Positions 28,376 to 37,876 of a DNA stretch of 64,000 nucleotides are shown piece after piece (positions within the stretch are counted from its first letter, which is position 1; each line of letters starts with the position of its first letter). Under the pieces are notes generated by a model. That model had not been told where the DNA came from. It saw only the letters and a program-made list of their open reading frames with translations, and made no database searches. Made by a program: the position numbers and the translations under genes. The DNA is from JACMJL01 sp963791805 (GTDB lineage: Bacteria > Bacillota > Clostridia > Clostridiales > Clostridiaceae): the NCBI GenBank assembly GCA_963791805.1, contig CAWBTU010000003.1:868001-932000 (forward strand), in the 5' to 3' direction.

Positions 28376-28411
28376 GAAGCATGATACTAGAACTTCTAAG
28401 TATCATGCTTC
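28376..28411. terminator. Hairpin between the convergent lipoprotein and ispF genes
   Basis: A perfect 13-bp stem (GAAGCATGATACT and its complement) has a ten-base loop. It overlaps the last codons of ispF, so it mainly serves the plus-strand gene. Confidence 0.75.
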
Positions 28412-28881
28412 TTGTCTTCAAGTAGGCAAATGCTTTGAGCAGATATCCCAGCTTCTATTCCTGTAAAGCCAAGACCTTCTTCTGTAGTGGCCTTAACATT
28501 TACATTTGAAATGTTTATAGATAAAGCTTCTGAAATTGTTTCTCTCATTTTGTCAATATAAGGAGCCATTTTAGGTTTTTCAGCAATAATAGTTGAATCA
28601 ATATTTATTATGGAATAATTGTTTTGATTAAGAAATTTGACTACTTCCTTTAGAAGCGAAATACTTGAAACTCCTTTATATCTTTTATCTGTATCAGGAA
28701 AGTGTTTGCCTATATCCCCTAATGCTGCTGCACCAAGTAAGGAATCCATTATCGCATGGGTTAGCACGTCTGCATCAGAATGTCCAAGAAGTCCTTTTTC
28801 ATAAGGGATATCAACTCCCCCAATAATTAGTTTTCTATCTTTCACTAGTTTATGTACATCATATCCCATTCCAATTCTCAT
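28396..28881 (-). CDS. ispF: 2-C-methyl-D-erythritol 2,4-cyclodiphosphate synthase
   Basis: 161 residues with the zinc-site GMGYDVHKL, LLGHSDADVLTHAIMDSLLG, GDIGKHFPDTD and the C-terminal KATTEEGLGFTG. It makes the cyclic diphosphate intermediate of the MEP isoprenoid pathway. I chose the ATG at MRIGMGYD; a GTG three codons upstream lies within the AGGGGTG ribosome site. Confidence 0.96.
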   Translation of the reverse strand: MRIGMGYDVHKLVKDRKLIIGGVDIPYEKGLLGHSDADVLTHAIMDSLLGAAALGDIGKHFPDTDKRYKGVSSISLLKEVVKFLNQNNYSIINIDSTIIAEKPKMAPYIDKMRETISEALSINISNVNVKATTEEGLGFTGIEAGISAQSICLLEDKKHDT

Positions 28882-28935
28882 TTCATTCACCCCTTATAAG
28901 ATATTATAACTTAGTTTATTAAAATATAAAATAAG

Positions 28936-28959
28936 GACTCTTCTTAAAAAAGAAGAGTC
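28936..28959 (-). terminator. Hairpin after the 55-residue protein gene
   Basis: The stem GACTCTTCTT/AAGAAGAGTC is closed by a short A loop. On the minus strand it is followed by a T-rich stretch but not a clean T run. Confidence 0.6.
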
Positions 28960-28979
28960 AATTTAACTGAAATGTGGTT

Positions 28980-29147
28980 TTATAATATATCTTTTACCTC
29001 AAAGTCTTCTATCTTGATTACACCGTTTTTAGAATGTAAGTGATGATTATCAATAGGCTTTTTTCTGAAAAGGTTCTGGAAAAAAGATTTGAGTCTCTTC
29101 TTTTTATGCCCGTAGGAAAAGTTAACATAAATAATATTATTTTTCAT
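28980..29147 (-). CDS. 55-residue basic hypothetical protein
   Basis: MKNNIIYVNFSYGHKKKRLK begins a short, Lys-rich protein with a charged C-terminus (IKIEDFEVKDIL). AGGGGTGAG sits four bases before the ATG, which supports translation. A hairpin at 28936-28959 follows on the minus strand. I do not recognise the family. Confidence 0.6.
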   Translation of the reverse strand: MKNNIIYVNFSYGHKKKRLKSFFQNLFRKKPIDNHHLHSKNGVIKIEDFEVKDIL

Positions 29148-29322
29148 ATAACTCACCCCTAAATTATTAGAATATTCTGTACAACAATAGTATGACACAA
29201 ATTCAGATGTTTTTCTATAGTTAAATTAAGAAAAGTTTGCAAAATAAAATTGAACTTTCGATTGTTGTTAGAAATGACAGACTAAGATATAATTAAAATA
29301 AGTCTAAAGGAGGTAAATTTTA

Positions 29323-29907
29323 ATGCGCAAAATTATAGGGGGAATATTAATTGTTATTGGTATTAGTATTGTTGGAGCGGCTATTGGAATGAGAATTTAT
29401 GGTGAGTCCAAGCAAAAAACAATGATGAAAAAATATGAAAAAAGTATTAAAAATTATGATGCAAGTAAGGAAATAAAAAACAATAGTAGTCCATCCCATA
29501 AGGCGCCAGAGGAAACAACAGGAGTAGTAGGGATTATTAGAATACCTAAAATAGATCTTAAAGTAGCCATTGGAGAAGGAGTGGATATGGACACTTTGAA
29601 ATTTGCAGTTGGGCATTTTCCCAATACAGCAATGCCGGGAGAAACAGGGAATTTTTGTGTTGCAGGGCACAGAAGTTATACATATAGTGAATATTTCAAC
29701 AGGCTAGATGAAATAGATAAAGGTGATGAAATATATGTTAAGAATAAAAAAGGTGAATTTAAATATATAGTTTATGAAAAAAAAGTAGTCATGCCATCCG
29801 AGTATTCAGTTTTAGATCCAACGAAAGATGCAACGCTAACCCTTGTTACATGTACTCCTATAAGAGTAGCAACCCATAGATTAATAATCAAAGCTAGGAT
29901 GCAATAA
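29323..29907 (+). CDS. Class D-type sortase
   Basis: 194 residues: one N-terminal membrane helix (GGILIVIGISIVGAAIGM), then a sortase barrel with IRIPKIDLKVAIGEGVD, the catalytic His in FCVAGHRSYTYSEYF, Cys in LTLVTCTPI and Arg in THRLIIKA. It attaches LPxTG-like proteins to the cell wall. No substrate with a sorting signal is encoded in the window. AAAGGAGG precedes the ATG. Confidence 0.9.
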   Translation: MRKIIGGILIVIGISIVGAAIGMRIYGESKQKTMMKKYEKSIKNYDASKEIKNNSSPSHKAPEETTGVVGIIRIPKIDLKVAIGEGVDMDTLKFAVGHFPNTAMPGETGNFCVAGHRSYTYSEYFNRLDEIDKGDEIYVKNKKGEFKYIVYEKKVVMPSEYSVLDPTKDATLTLVTCTPIRVATHRLIIKARMQ

Positions 29908-29927
29908 GCTGAAAAATTATACACAAG

Positions 29928-30240
29928 TTATCCACAAAGTTGTGGATAATAATTTCATACCAAAGCAAATATATGGAATAAAACCAATTATATTCATATG
30001 TTTATTAATAAATTTTAAAATATGCATTAAAAATAATGTATAATAATGGAAATTAACATTATGTTAAACAGTTATCAACAAAGAATTTGTGGACAATGTG
30101 TACAAAAAATTCAAACAATTCCGTTTATTCTGAATTGTTTTGGAAAATTTTGATAGAATATGTTAATAGATAAGAATTATTAAATGAAAATAACAAGTTA
30201 TCAACAGAAATCATATTTTATATGTGGATAATGTGCATAA
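29928..30240. promoter_or_regulatory. DnaA-box cluster 2
   Basis: Perfect boxes form an inverted pair at 29928-29936 (TTATCCACA) and 29941-29949 (TGTGGATAA), with another at 30223-30231. Near-matches are TTATCAACA at 30072-30080 and 30198-30206, TGTGGACAA at 30088-30096, and TGTGCATAA at 30232-30240, directly abutting the previous box. The whole 365-base gap contains no gene. The layout resembles cluster 1. Confidence 0.65.
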
Positions 30241-30261
30241 AGTATTGATATTAGTGCATTT

Positions 30262-30293
30262 AAAAAGAAGCATCATACCGATGCTTCTTTTGT
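30262..30293 (-). terminator. Terminator of the pseudouridine synthase gene
   Basis: The stem AAAAGAAGCATC pairs with GATGCTTCTTTT around ATACC, overlapping the end of the gene. Confidence 0.8.
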
Positions 30294-31037
30294 TTTGATG
30301 GAATCTGATACTAAATCATTTATTTTCTTTAATTCTTTAGTAGTAAGATACCTCCATTTTCCTTGTGGTAAATTAGAAAGTTCTACATTCATTATTCGTA
30401 CTCGAACTAGTTTAGTAACTTTGTATTCTAGAGTTTGACACATTCTCCTAATTTGCCGATTTAATCCTTGTGTCAGTACAATTCTAAAAACATAAGTGCT
30501 TTCTTTTACTACAGTACAAGGTTTTGTAATTGTATCAAGTATGTTAACACCTGAGGACATACTTTTCAAGAATTTACTTGTGATTGGCTTATCTACAGTA
30601 ACAATATATTCTTTTTCATGATTATTCCCTGCACGTAATATTTTATTAACTATGTCGCCATCATTAGTTAGAAATATTAAGCCTTCAGAATCCTTGTCTA
30701 ATCTTCCGATGGGAAATATTCTTTTTTGATGATTTATAAAATCTACAATATTTCCTTTTACGTGTTTTTCTGTTGTACACGTTATTCCTCTAGGCTTATT
30801 CAAAGCTATATAAATTAGGTCTTCACTGAAATTCAAGGGCTTTCCATCTAGTAGTACTGAATCCCCAGGAGAAACTTGGGTTCCTGTGATAGCTACTCTA
30901 TCATTAATTTTTACTCGGCCAGCTTCTATAAGTTTATCTGCTTCCCGTCTTGAGCAGATGCCCTTTTCACTTATGAATTTATTTAATCTTGTAATAGGTT
31001 TATCAGAAATTTCTTTGTGAACAATATTTTTAGGCAT
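30273..31037 (-). CDS. RNA pseudouridine synthase, RluF/RluB type
   Basis: 254 residues: an N-terminal S4 RNA-binding domain (RLNKFISEKGICSRREADKL), then the RsuA-family catalytic core with the Asp in IFPIGRLDKDSEGLIFLTND and GLNRQIRRMCQTL. It converts a uridine of 23S rRNA (RluF-type sites) or a tRNA to pseudouridine; the exact site is not readable. The ATG at MPKN follows GAGGTG. Confidence 0.9.
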   Translation of the reverse strand: MPKNIVHKEISDKPITRLNKFISEKGICSRREADKLIEAGRVKINDRVAITGTQVSPGDSVLLDGKPLNFSEDLIYIALNKPRGITCTTEKHVKGNIVDFINHQKRIFPIGRLDKDSEGLIFLTNDGDIVNKILRAGNNHEKEYIVTVDKPITSKFLKSMSSGVNILDTITKPCTVVKESTYVFRIVLTQGLNRQIRRMCQTLEYKVTKLVRVRIMNVELSNLPQGKWRYLTTKELKKINDLVSDSIKTKEASV

Positions 31038-31132
31038 ATGTAGCACCTCGTCTATTGATAATTATGAAATAAAAGGACTATAATATTATTATAACCATAA
31101 ACTAAAATTTTGAAAGTGTAAGAGGTGAGTTT

Positions 31133-31360
31133 ATGAAAAAAGTCGTTATTTTTAACTCAGATAGCTGTTCTTTTTGTAGAGAAGCTGAAGCATACATGAA
31201 GGAAAATGGAATTGAATATGAAGATAAAAATATTAAAGTGCCTGAATTTAAAAAGGAACTCATGTCACTTGGATTTAGAAGTGTTCCTTTGATTCAAATT
31301 GATGGAGAGAGCATTTTGGGATTTGACAGAGAGCTCATTGAGGAGAAGTTGAAGGATTAA
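31133..31360 (+). CDS. Glutaredoxin-like protein (NrdH type)
   Basis: 75 residues with the redox motif SCSFC, the cis-Pro region FRSVPLIQIDGE, and a final helix. It should reduce disulfides or serve as an electron donor. GAGGTGAG precedes the ATG. Confidence 0.88.
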   Translation: MKKVVIFNSDSCSFCREAEAYMKENGIEYEDKNIKVPEFKKELMSLGFRSVPLIQIDGESILGFDRELIEEKLKD

Positions 31361-31374
31361 GGAATAAGGATTAG

Positions 31375-31463
31375 GGATTAAGTAATATAAGAGTTAAAGT
31401 GTAGAAGAAATCAAAGGCTTAATTGATTCTACAACTTTAACACTTGTTTCTTAATCCTTTTTT
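31375..31463 (+). terminator. Long imperfect hairpin with T run after the glutaredoxin gene
   Basis: The outer pairing is GGATTAAG with CTTAATCC; the inner pairing is GTTAAAGTGTAGAA with TTCTACAACTTTAAC, with small bulges. Six T residues follow. It may be an elaborate terminator. The gap to the next gene shows nothing else beyond short GGATTA repeats. Confidence 0.55.
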
Positions 31464-31640
31464 ATCTAATTCATTAATTTTTTAGAACCTAATCAGTTCA
31501 CAGCAAGATTTTAAATTATTAATATTATACTAATCAAGATTAGATTTTGTCGATTTTTAAAGTTGATTATAGTGTTGATTTAATTAACCGTTGAAGAATA
31601 TAATAGAATTATGCTATTAATTTACGGTTGGAGGTTTTTT

Positions 31641-32279
31641 ATGACGACTATATATATTACTAGACATGGAGAAACCCTATGGAATACATTAAAGAAAATA
31701 CAGGGTTGGAGTGATTCTCCTTTGACAGATAAAGGTATAAAGGAGGCAGAATTATTATCTAAAAGACTAGAAGATATAAATCTTGATATTATTTATTCAA
31801 GCCCATCTGGCAGGGCATTTAAAACTGCAGAAATCTTAAAAGGATCAAGGAAAATTGATATAATACCAAGTGATAATTTTAGGGAAATCCATTTAGGAGA
31901 ATGGGAAGGGCAAGATAGAGACTATTTAAGTCGCAAGTACGGTGAAGCTTTCCAAAGGTTTTGGAGTAGACCAGATTTGTATGTACCCTTTGAAGGGGAA
32001 AGTTTTAAGGATATACAAAACAGAGCAATAAAGGAAATCAATAGAATTGTAAAAGAAAATCAAGGTAAAACAATACTAATAGTAACCCATACGGTAACTA
32101 TTAAAGTTATTATGGCATATTACGAAAAAAGAAGTTTCAGCAAGTTGTGGGATCCACCATTTATAAATCAAACAAGTCTTAGTAGGTTAGATGTTTATGA
32201 TGATAGAACTGAAATATCAATGTATGCAGATGATTCACACCTAGATGAAATCAATAAAAAATGCACAAAAATTATTTAG
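31641..32279 (+). CDS. Histidine phosphatase / phosphoglycerate mutase family protein
   Basis: 212 residues with the phospho-His motif ITRHGETLWN, SSPSGRAFKTAEI, REIHLGEWEGQ and the second His in ILIVTHTVTIKVIM. Members are phosphatases on sugar phosphates, cobalamin intermediates or other small molecules; the substrate is unknown. The chosen ATG follows TTGGAGG; an in-frame start ten codons upstream is unlikely. Confidence 0.9.
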   Translation: MTTIYITRHGETLWNTLKKIQGWSDSPLTDKGIKEAELLSKRLEDINLDIIYSSPSGRAFKTAEILKGSRKIDIIPSDNFREIHLGEWEGQDRDYLSRKYGEAFQRFWSRPDLYVPFEGESFKDIQNRAIKEINRIVKENQGKTILIVTHTVTIKVIMAYYEKRSFSKLWDPPFINQTSLSRLDVYDDRTEISMYADDSHLDEINKKCTKII

Positions 32280-32391
32280 TGTACATACTAATATTTTTCA
32301 AATAAATATTACAATATTGAGGATAATAAAGCTAATTTAAAGCAAGGGAATTTCATTGGTTTTTTTGATAAAATACAATAAAATTCAATCG

Positions 32392-32420
32392 TTGAATTTC
32401 ATGTAATATAATACTATCAT
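32392..32420 (+). promoter_or_regulatory. Predicted sigma-A promoter of the ctsR operon
   Basis: TTGAAT and TATCAT are separated by 17 bases. A perfect inverted repeat AAATTCAA-TCG-TTGAATTT (32381-32399) overlaps the -35 box. Confidence 0.65.
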
Positions 32421-32427
32421 TAAGTAA

Positions 32428-32451
32428 AGTCAAAGAAAGACAAAGTCAAAG
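32428..32451 (+). promoter_or_regulatory. CtsR operator (heptad direct repeat)
   Basis: AGTCAAA-GAA-AGACAAA followed by GTCAAAG matches the CtsR consensus of tandem GGTCAAA heptads spaced by three bases. It covers the expected transcription start of the operon, so CtsR should repress its own operon until heat or protein stress. Confidence 0.85.
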
Positions 32452-32462
32452 AGGAGGGTATC

Positions 32463-32921
32463 ATGGCAAGGCTATCAGATATTATCGAATCTTTTATAAA
32501 AAATATGTTAATTGAATCACAGAGCAGTGAATTAGAAATACAGAGAAATGAGCTTGCTATATATTTTAACTGTTCTCCTTCTCAGATAAATTATGTTTTG
32601 ACCACAAGATTTACTACTAACAAAGGATACTATATTGAAAGTAGGAGAGGTGGTGGAGGTTGCATAATAATAAGAAGAATTGAGATTGAATCTCATGAAC
32701 CTATTATGGATATAATAATTGAAAAAGTTGGCGAGAGTATTACATATGATGGCGCAGTCCAAATTATTGATGGATTAAAGGAATCAGGAATTATTGATGA
32801 TAGAGAATCAAATTTAATGAAGAGCTCTGTAAATGATAGAACTCTTTGTGGATGTAATAAGGACAGAAACAAAATCAGAGCAGATATTCTTAAATCGATG
32901 GTTATGGCCATGCTTTTATAA
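32463..32921 (+). CDS. ctsR: Transcriptional repressor CtsR
   Basis: 152 residues: a winged-helix domain (LSDIIESFIKNML, CSPSQINYVLTTRFT, the glycine-rich wing YIESRRGGGGCIII) and a C-terminal dimer/McsB-interaction domain. It controls clp genes through the heptad operator just upstream. GAGGAGGG precedes the ATG. First gene of ctsR-mcsA-mcsB-clpC. Confidence 0.96.
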   Translation: MARLSDIIESFIKNMLIESQSSELEIQRNELAIYFNCSPSQINYVLTTRFTTNKGYYIESRRGGGGCIIIRRIEIESHEPIMDIIIEKVGESITYDGAVQIIDGLKESGIIDDRESNLMKSSVNDRTLCGCNKDRNKIRADILKSMVMAMLL

Positions 32922-32958
32922 TTTTTTTAATAAGGAATATTTAAAAGGAGTGAGATAT

Positions 32959-33490
32959 ATGATATGTGATAATTGTAAAAAAAATGAGGCCACAGTTCAT
33001 ATAACTAAGATAATAAATGGTGTAAAGCAGGAGCATAGCTTATGCGATGTTTGTGCTAGTGAATTAAATGAGATGAATTTTGTAGATATTAATAAAATGA
33101 GCATTAAGTAATACATTTACAGTTCAAGACTTACTTGGTGGGATAATTGACTATGTAAATCAGTCTTCCAAAAGTAATTTAAGTAATATACCTACATGCA
33201 AAAACTGTGGCATGACCTACACTGAATTTAAGAAAACTGGATTAATGGGATGTAGTGAATGTTATGTGAGTTTCAAAAACTCCTTAGTTCCCATTATAAA
33301 AAGGGTTCAAGGTAACATTGAACATGTTGGTAAAATACCTAAGAAGTCTGGAAAAGAAATTATGGAAAAGAGACAATTATTGAGACTTAGGGAGGAACTA
33401 AATAGAGCTATTAATTCTGAAGAATATGAAAGAGCAGCGGAACTTAGGGATGAGATAAGAGAAGTTCAAAGAATTAATAAGGAGGTTTAG
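32959..33490 (+). pseudogene. mcsA: McsA, activator of arginine kinase McsB, interrupted by a +1 frameshift
   Basis: The N-terminal half (MICDNCKKNEATVHITK, CDVCASEL) stops early at MSIK. In the next frame the protein resumes FTVQDLLGGIIDYV and continues through the second zinc pair CKNCGMTYTEF, GCSECY, and a C-terminal UVR motif (SEEYERAAELRDEIREVQ). Removing one base at about 33106-33109 restores a McsA of 176 residues. McsA binds McsB and directs arginine phosphorylation of misfolded proteins for ClpC. The rest of the operon looks intact, so a sequence error is quite possible. Confidence 0.9.
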
Positions 33491-33492
33491 TT

Positions 33493-34515
33493 ATGGAAAA
33501 TTGGATTATTGGACACAATGAAAATGATAGTTTAGTTATAAGTAGTAGGATAAGGCTTGCGAGAAATGTAAAAGGAATATCTTTCCCTAACAGACTTGAT
33601 GAAGAGAAGAGTAAAGAAGTTATAAAAGACATTGAGAAAGCTTTTTATAAAGTTTCTAATAATGAAGAATTATTTAAGACTATTTATATGTGGGATGAAG
33701 AGAGACTTTCCCAGGAGGCTTTTTTAGAAAAGCATCTTGTAAGTCATAAACTGCTTTTAAATAATAGTAAAGCCGCTTTTATTTTAGATAAGGATGAAAC
33801 CATTAGTATTATGATAAACGAAGAAGACCATTTGAGAATGCAATGCATTACAGCTGGACTAAATTTCACAGATGCATATGATATAGCCATTAAGCTAGAT
33901 GATTTGCTAGAAGAAAATTTAGAATTTGCCTTCAGTGAAAAATTTGGATATATTACTGCATGTCCTACTAATGTTGGAACAGGATTAAGAGCGTCAGCAA
34001 TGATTCATCTTCCTGCACTAGCTATGAATGAGGAAATAACTGGTGTATTTAAAGCACTTACTCAAGTTGGAATGACTTTAAGAGGACTATATGGAGAGGG
34101 ATCTCAAGCACTAGGAAATTTTTATCAGATTTCAAATCAAGTAACCTTAGGAATTCAAGAAGAAGAAATTATTAATAATTTAACTGCTGTAGTTAATAAG
34201 ATTATTAATCAAGAAAATCTTTCTAGAGAACATATGCTGACAAAATACAAATATGAATTAGAGGATAAGATTTTCCGATCATTAGGTCTATTGAAGTCAG
34301 CAATACTAATGAATAACAAAGAGTGTTTAATCAATTTATCTAATGTTAGAATGGGAGTAGAAATGGGTATAGTAAAGGATATAGATTTAGAGACTTTAAA
34401 TTTACTCCTCGTTGAAACTCAACCAGCATCTCTTCAGACAAAATTAGGTTGTAAACTTTCTGAGAGAGATAGAGATTTAAAAAGAGCTGAAGTGGTTAAG
34501 CAAATATTAAAATAG
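33493..34515 (+). CDS. mcsB: Protein arginine kinase McsB
   Basis: 340 residues of the ATP:guanido phosphotransferase family: ISSRIRLARNVKGISFPNRL, NEEDHLRMQCITAG, and CPTNVGTGLRASAMIHLPAL. It phosphorylates arginines on CtsR and on damaged proteins, tagging them for ClpCP. The start lies directly after mcsA. Confidence 0.96.
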   Translation: MENWIIGHNENDSLVISSRIRLARNVKGISFPNRLDEEKSKEVIKDIEKAFYKVSNNEELFKTIYMWDEERLSQEAFLEKHLVSHKLLLNNSKAAFILDKDETISIMINEEDHLRMQCITAGLNFTDAYDIAIKLDDLLEENLEFAFSEKFGYITACPTNVGTGLRASAMIHLPALAMNEEITGVFKALTQVGMTLRGLYGEGSQALGNFYQISNQVTLGIQEEEIINNLTAVVNKIINQENLSREHMLTKYKYELEDKIFRSLGLLKSAILMNNKECLINLSNVRMGVEMGIVKDIDLETLNLLLVETQPASLQTKLGCKLSERDRDLKRAEVVKQILK

Positions 34516-34530
34516 ATAGGAAGTGTTAAT

Positions 34531-36988
34531 ATGATGTTCGATAAGTTTACTGAAAGAGCTCAAAAAGTGTTGTTTTATGCTCAAGAAGATGCGCAGTTAT
34601 TCAAGCATGGATATGTTGGAACAGAACATATATTGCTTGGAGTGCTTAAAGAACAAGAGGGTATAGCAGAAAAATGTTTAAAAGATATGGGAGTTACTTT
34701 GCAGGATGTTAGAGGATTAATAGAAGAATATGAGGGTATGGGAGACATAGATTTAAGTAAAAATGAAATTCCTATTACACCAAGGACCAAGAGAATCCTT
34801 GAAGATAGTATGTCTGAAGCTAGAGAATTAAATCACAACTACATTAGTCCTGAACACATTTTGCTTGCACTAATCAAACAATCAGAAGGTGTGGCTTTCA
34901 CAATACTTAATAATTTAGGTGTAGATTTTGATAAGCTAAGAAAAGACCTTATCATAGCACTTCAAGGAGAACCGCCGCAAGAAGGTTCCTCAAGAGCAAA
35001 TAAAAGCAAAATAGAAACACCTACATTAGATCAGTTTGGAAGAGACTTAACTGAAATGGCAAGGGAAGGGAAACTAGATCCTGTTATAGGAAGAGATAAA
35101 GAAACTGAGAGATTGCTTGAAATATTATGTAGAAGAACTAAGAATAATCCATGTTTAATTGGAGATCCAGGGGTAGGAAAAACAGCTATAGCAGAAGGTT
35201 TAGCACAAAGAATAGTTTCAAGTAGTATTCCTGAAATATTAAAGAATAAAAGAGTAATAACATTAGATCTTTCTTCAATGGTTGCAGGATCAAAATATAG
35301 AGGTGAATTTGAAGAACGAATGAAAAAGGTTTTGGATGAATTAAGATCATCTGGAGATGTAATTCTATTTATTGATGAAATTCATACTCTTATCGGAGCA
35401 GGGGCAGCTGAAGGAGCAATTGATGCTTCAAGTATACTAAAACCAGCATTAGCAAGAGGAGAGATTCAATGTATAGGAGCTACAACTATTGAAGAATACA
35501 GGAAAAATATAGAAAAGGATGCTGCACTAGAACGAAGATTTCAACCAGTTAATGTCGGTGAACCAACAAAAGAAGAAGCAGTTCAGATATTAAGAGGGTT
35601 AAGAGATAAATATGAAGCACATCATAGAGTTAAAATCACAGACGAAGCACTTGAAGCAGCGGTTAATCTTTCAGATAGATATATAACTGATAGATTTTTA
35701 CCTGACAAAGCTATTGATTTAATTGATGAAGCTGGAGCAAAAGCTAGAATAGATAATTTAACTGCACCTCCAGATTTAAAAAACCTTGAAGAGGAACTGG
35801 AAAAGGCAGAAAAAGAAAAATCAGACTGCCATTAATGTTCAAGACTTTGAAAAAGCTGCTAAGCTTCGTGATAAAGAAAAAGAATTAAAAAACCAACTTG
35901 AAGAAGCCAAGAATGATTGGAAGATGCAGAATAATGCTTCAGCAAATATAGTCGGAGAACCACAGATTGCAAGAGTTGTTTCACGGTGGACGAATATTCC
36001 AGTTCAAAAATTGACGGAAAAAGAATCTGAAAGATTGCTTCAGCTTGAAGAAATACTACATGAAAGGGTTATTGGTCAGGAGGAGGCTGTTAAATCTGTA
36101 GCTCGTTCGGTAAGAAGAGCTAGGGTTGGACTTAAGGATCCAAAGAGACCTATAGGTTCCTTTATATTTTTAGGTCCAACAGGAGTGGGTAAAACAGAGC
36201 TTTCAAAGGCATTGGCAGTAGCAATGTTCAGTGATGAGAATAATATGATAAGAATTGATATGTCTGAGTATATGGAAAAACATACTGTATCAAGATTGAT
36301 TGGCTCTCCTCCAGGATATGTAGGATTTGATGAAGGCGGTCAGTTAACTGAAAAGGTAAGAAGAAATCCTTATTCTGTAATACTATTTGATGAGATTGAA
36401 AAGGCACACCCAGATGTATTCAATATTCTTCTCCAAATTCTTGAGGATGGTAGATTAACTGACGGAAAAGGAAAAACTGTAAACTTTAAGAATACGGTTA
36501 TTATTATGACCTCTAATGTTGGTGCATCAACTATTAAGAAGCAAAAATCTTTGGGATTTTCCTTTGCAAGCAATGAAAAAGAAAAGGAAGATGAATATGA
36601 TAAAATGAAAGAAAATGTTATGGAGGAACTAAAGCGTTCCTTTAGGCCGGAATTCTTAAATAGGATTGATGACATAATTGTATTTCATCAGCTTGAGGAA
36701 AAGGATTTAAAGAGTATAGTCAAGTTAATGTTAAAGGACGTTTCTAACAGACTAAAAGAGCAGAGCATTAATATAATTTTTAATGAAGAAGCTGAAGAAC
36801 TCCTTGCAAAAAAAGGTTATGATACTACCTATGGTGCACGACCTTTAAGAAGAGCTATCACAAAGGCAGTGGAAGATAAGCTATCTGAAGAAATACTAAA
36901 AGGGAATGTAAAAGTAAACGATGATGTTAAAGTTACTGTTAGTGAAGATAATCTAGTTTTTAAAAGGAATAAGTTAAAGAAAGCCTGA
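34531..36988 (+). pseudogene. clpC: ClpC ATPase, interrupted by a +1 frameshift
   Basis: Removing one A from the run at 35816-35820 joins both halves into an 818-residue ClpC, the usual length. The first half has two N-domain repeats, Walker A GDPGVGKTA and FIDEIHTLIGAGAAEG; the second has the UVR-like middle domain (FEKAAKLRDKEKELKNQ), the second Walker A FLGPTGVGKTELS, and the C-terminal domain. It unfolds proteins for ClpP. As shown, the first frame ends at DCH and the second lacks the first ATPase domain. Loss of ClpC would be costly, so a base error is likely. Confidence 0.92.
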
Positions 36989-37004
36989 TAAGGGCTTTCT
37001 TTTC
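36979..37004 (+). terminator. Terminator after clpC
   Basis: The stem GAAAGCC/GGCTTTC overlaps the stop codon and is followed by TTTTC. It is short, so readthrough into radA is plausible. Confidence 0.7.
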
Positions 37005-37059
37005 GTGATTGGAAAGTAAATATAGTCTTTTTAAGAGGATATAGGAGAGGTATAATTAG

Positions 37060-37749
37060 ATGGCTAAGATTAAAAATATATATGTATGCCAAGAATGTGG
37101 TTTTGAAACTCCAAAATGGATTGGTAAGTGCCCTGATTGCAGCGCTTGGAATAGTATGGTAGAGGAAGTCAAAACAATAACTTCTGTTTCTAAAATTGGA
37201 GTTTTAAGCAATGAAAATCAGCCGAAAAGCATAATAAACATAAAATCAGGTGAATTTCAAAGATATAATACTGGCATTATTGAACTTAATAGAGTTCTTG
37301 GAGGAGGGCTTGTAAAAGGTTCTCTAACATTAATTTCAGGAGCACCTGGAATTGGCAAATCCACACTTTTACTTCAGGTTGCAAATAATATTGCTATAAA
37401 ATACGGCAAAGTCTTATATATTTCGGGTGAAGAATCAGAAGAACAAATTAAGATAAGGGCGGATAGATTAGGGGTTATATCTGAAAACCTTTATATATTA
37501 TCTGAAACAAATTTAGAGCTAATAGAAGCACATGTCAATAGCATGGAATGTGCATTTGTAATAATTGATTCAATACAAACTCTTTTCAAACCAGTTTTAA
37601 GTTCAGCACCAGGTAGTGTATCTCAGGTAAGAGAGTGCTCAAACGAATTAATGAGAATTGCAAAAACAAAGAATATACCTTTTTTTATTGTAGCTTTAAA
37701 TAACAATAAAATGATAAAACAATATAACTACAAAAATTATATTGCGTAA
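37060..37749 (+). pseudogene. radA: Host radA, 5' fragment truncated by island insertion
   Basis: The first 211 residues are standard RadA: a zinc finger CQECGFETPKWIGKCPDC, the P-loop SGAPGIGKSTLLLQVA, and SSAPGSVSQVRECSNELMRIA. After FFIV, where RadA continues GHVTKEG, the frame runs into ALNNNKM and 11 further unrelated residues before a stop. The KNRFG motif and Lon-like domain are missing. RadA is a branch-migration helicase for recombination. The 3' half must lie beyond the island, outside the window. Confidence 0.93.
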
Positions 37750-37762
37750 CAGCAGATATATA

Positions 37763-37795
37763 AAGGGATAGAACCGTATTATGGTTCTATCCCTT
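37763..37795 (+). terminator. Terminator just inside the left island end
   Basis: A perfect 13-bp stem (AAGGGATAGAACC and its complement) with loop GTATTAT and a modest T stretch. It would stop transcription from the clpC-radA side entering the recombinase genes. Confidence 0.85.
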
Positions 37796-37807
37796 ATTTA
37801 ATTAATA

Positions 37808-37836
37808 TTGATAAAACTAATATATAGAAGTATAAT
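37808..37836 (+). promoter_or_regulatory. Predicted promoter of the recombinase trio
   Basis: TTGATA and a perfect TATAAT are separated by 17 bases. The -10 box ends 40 bases before the first recombinase start codon. Confidence 0.75.
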
Positions 37837-37876
37837 TATTATAGATGAATAAAAAGCATAGGAGGGATAAAAGTGT

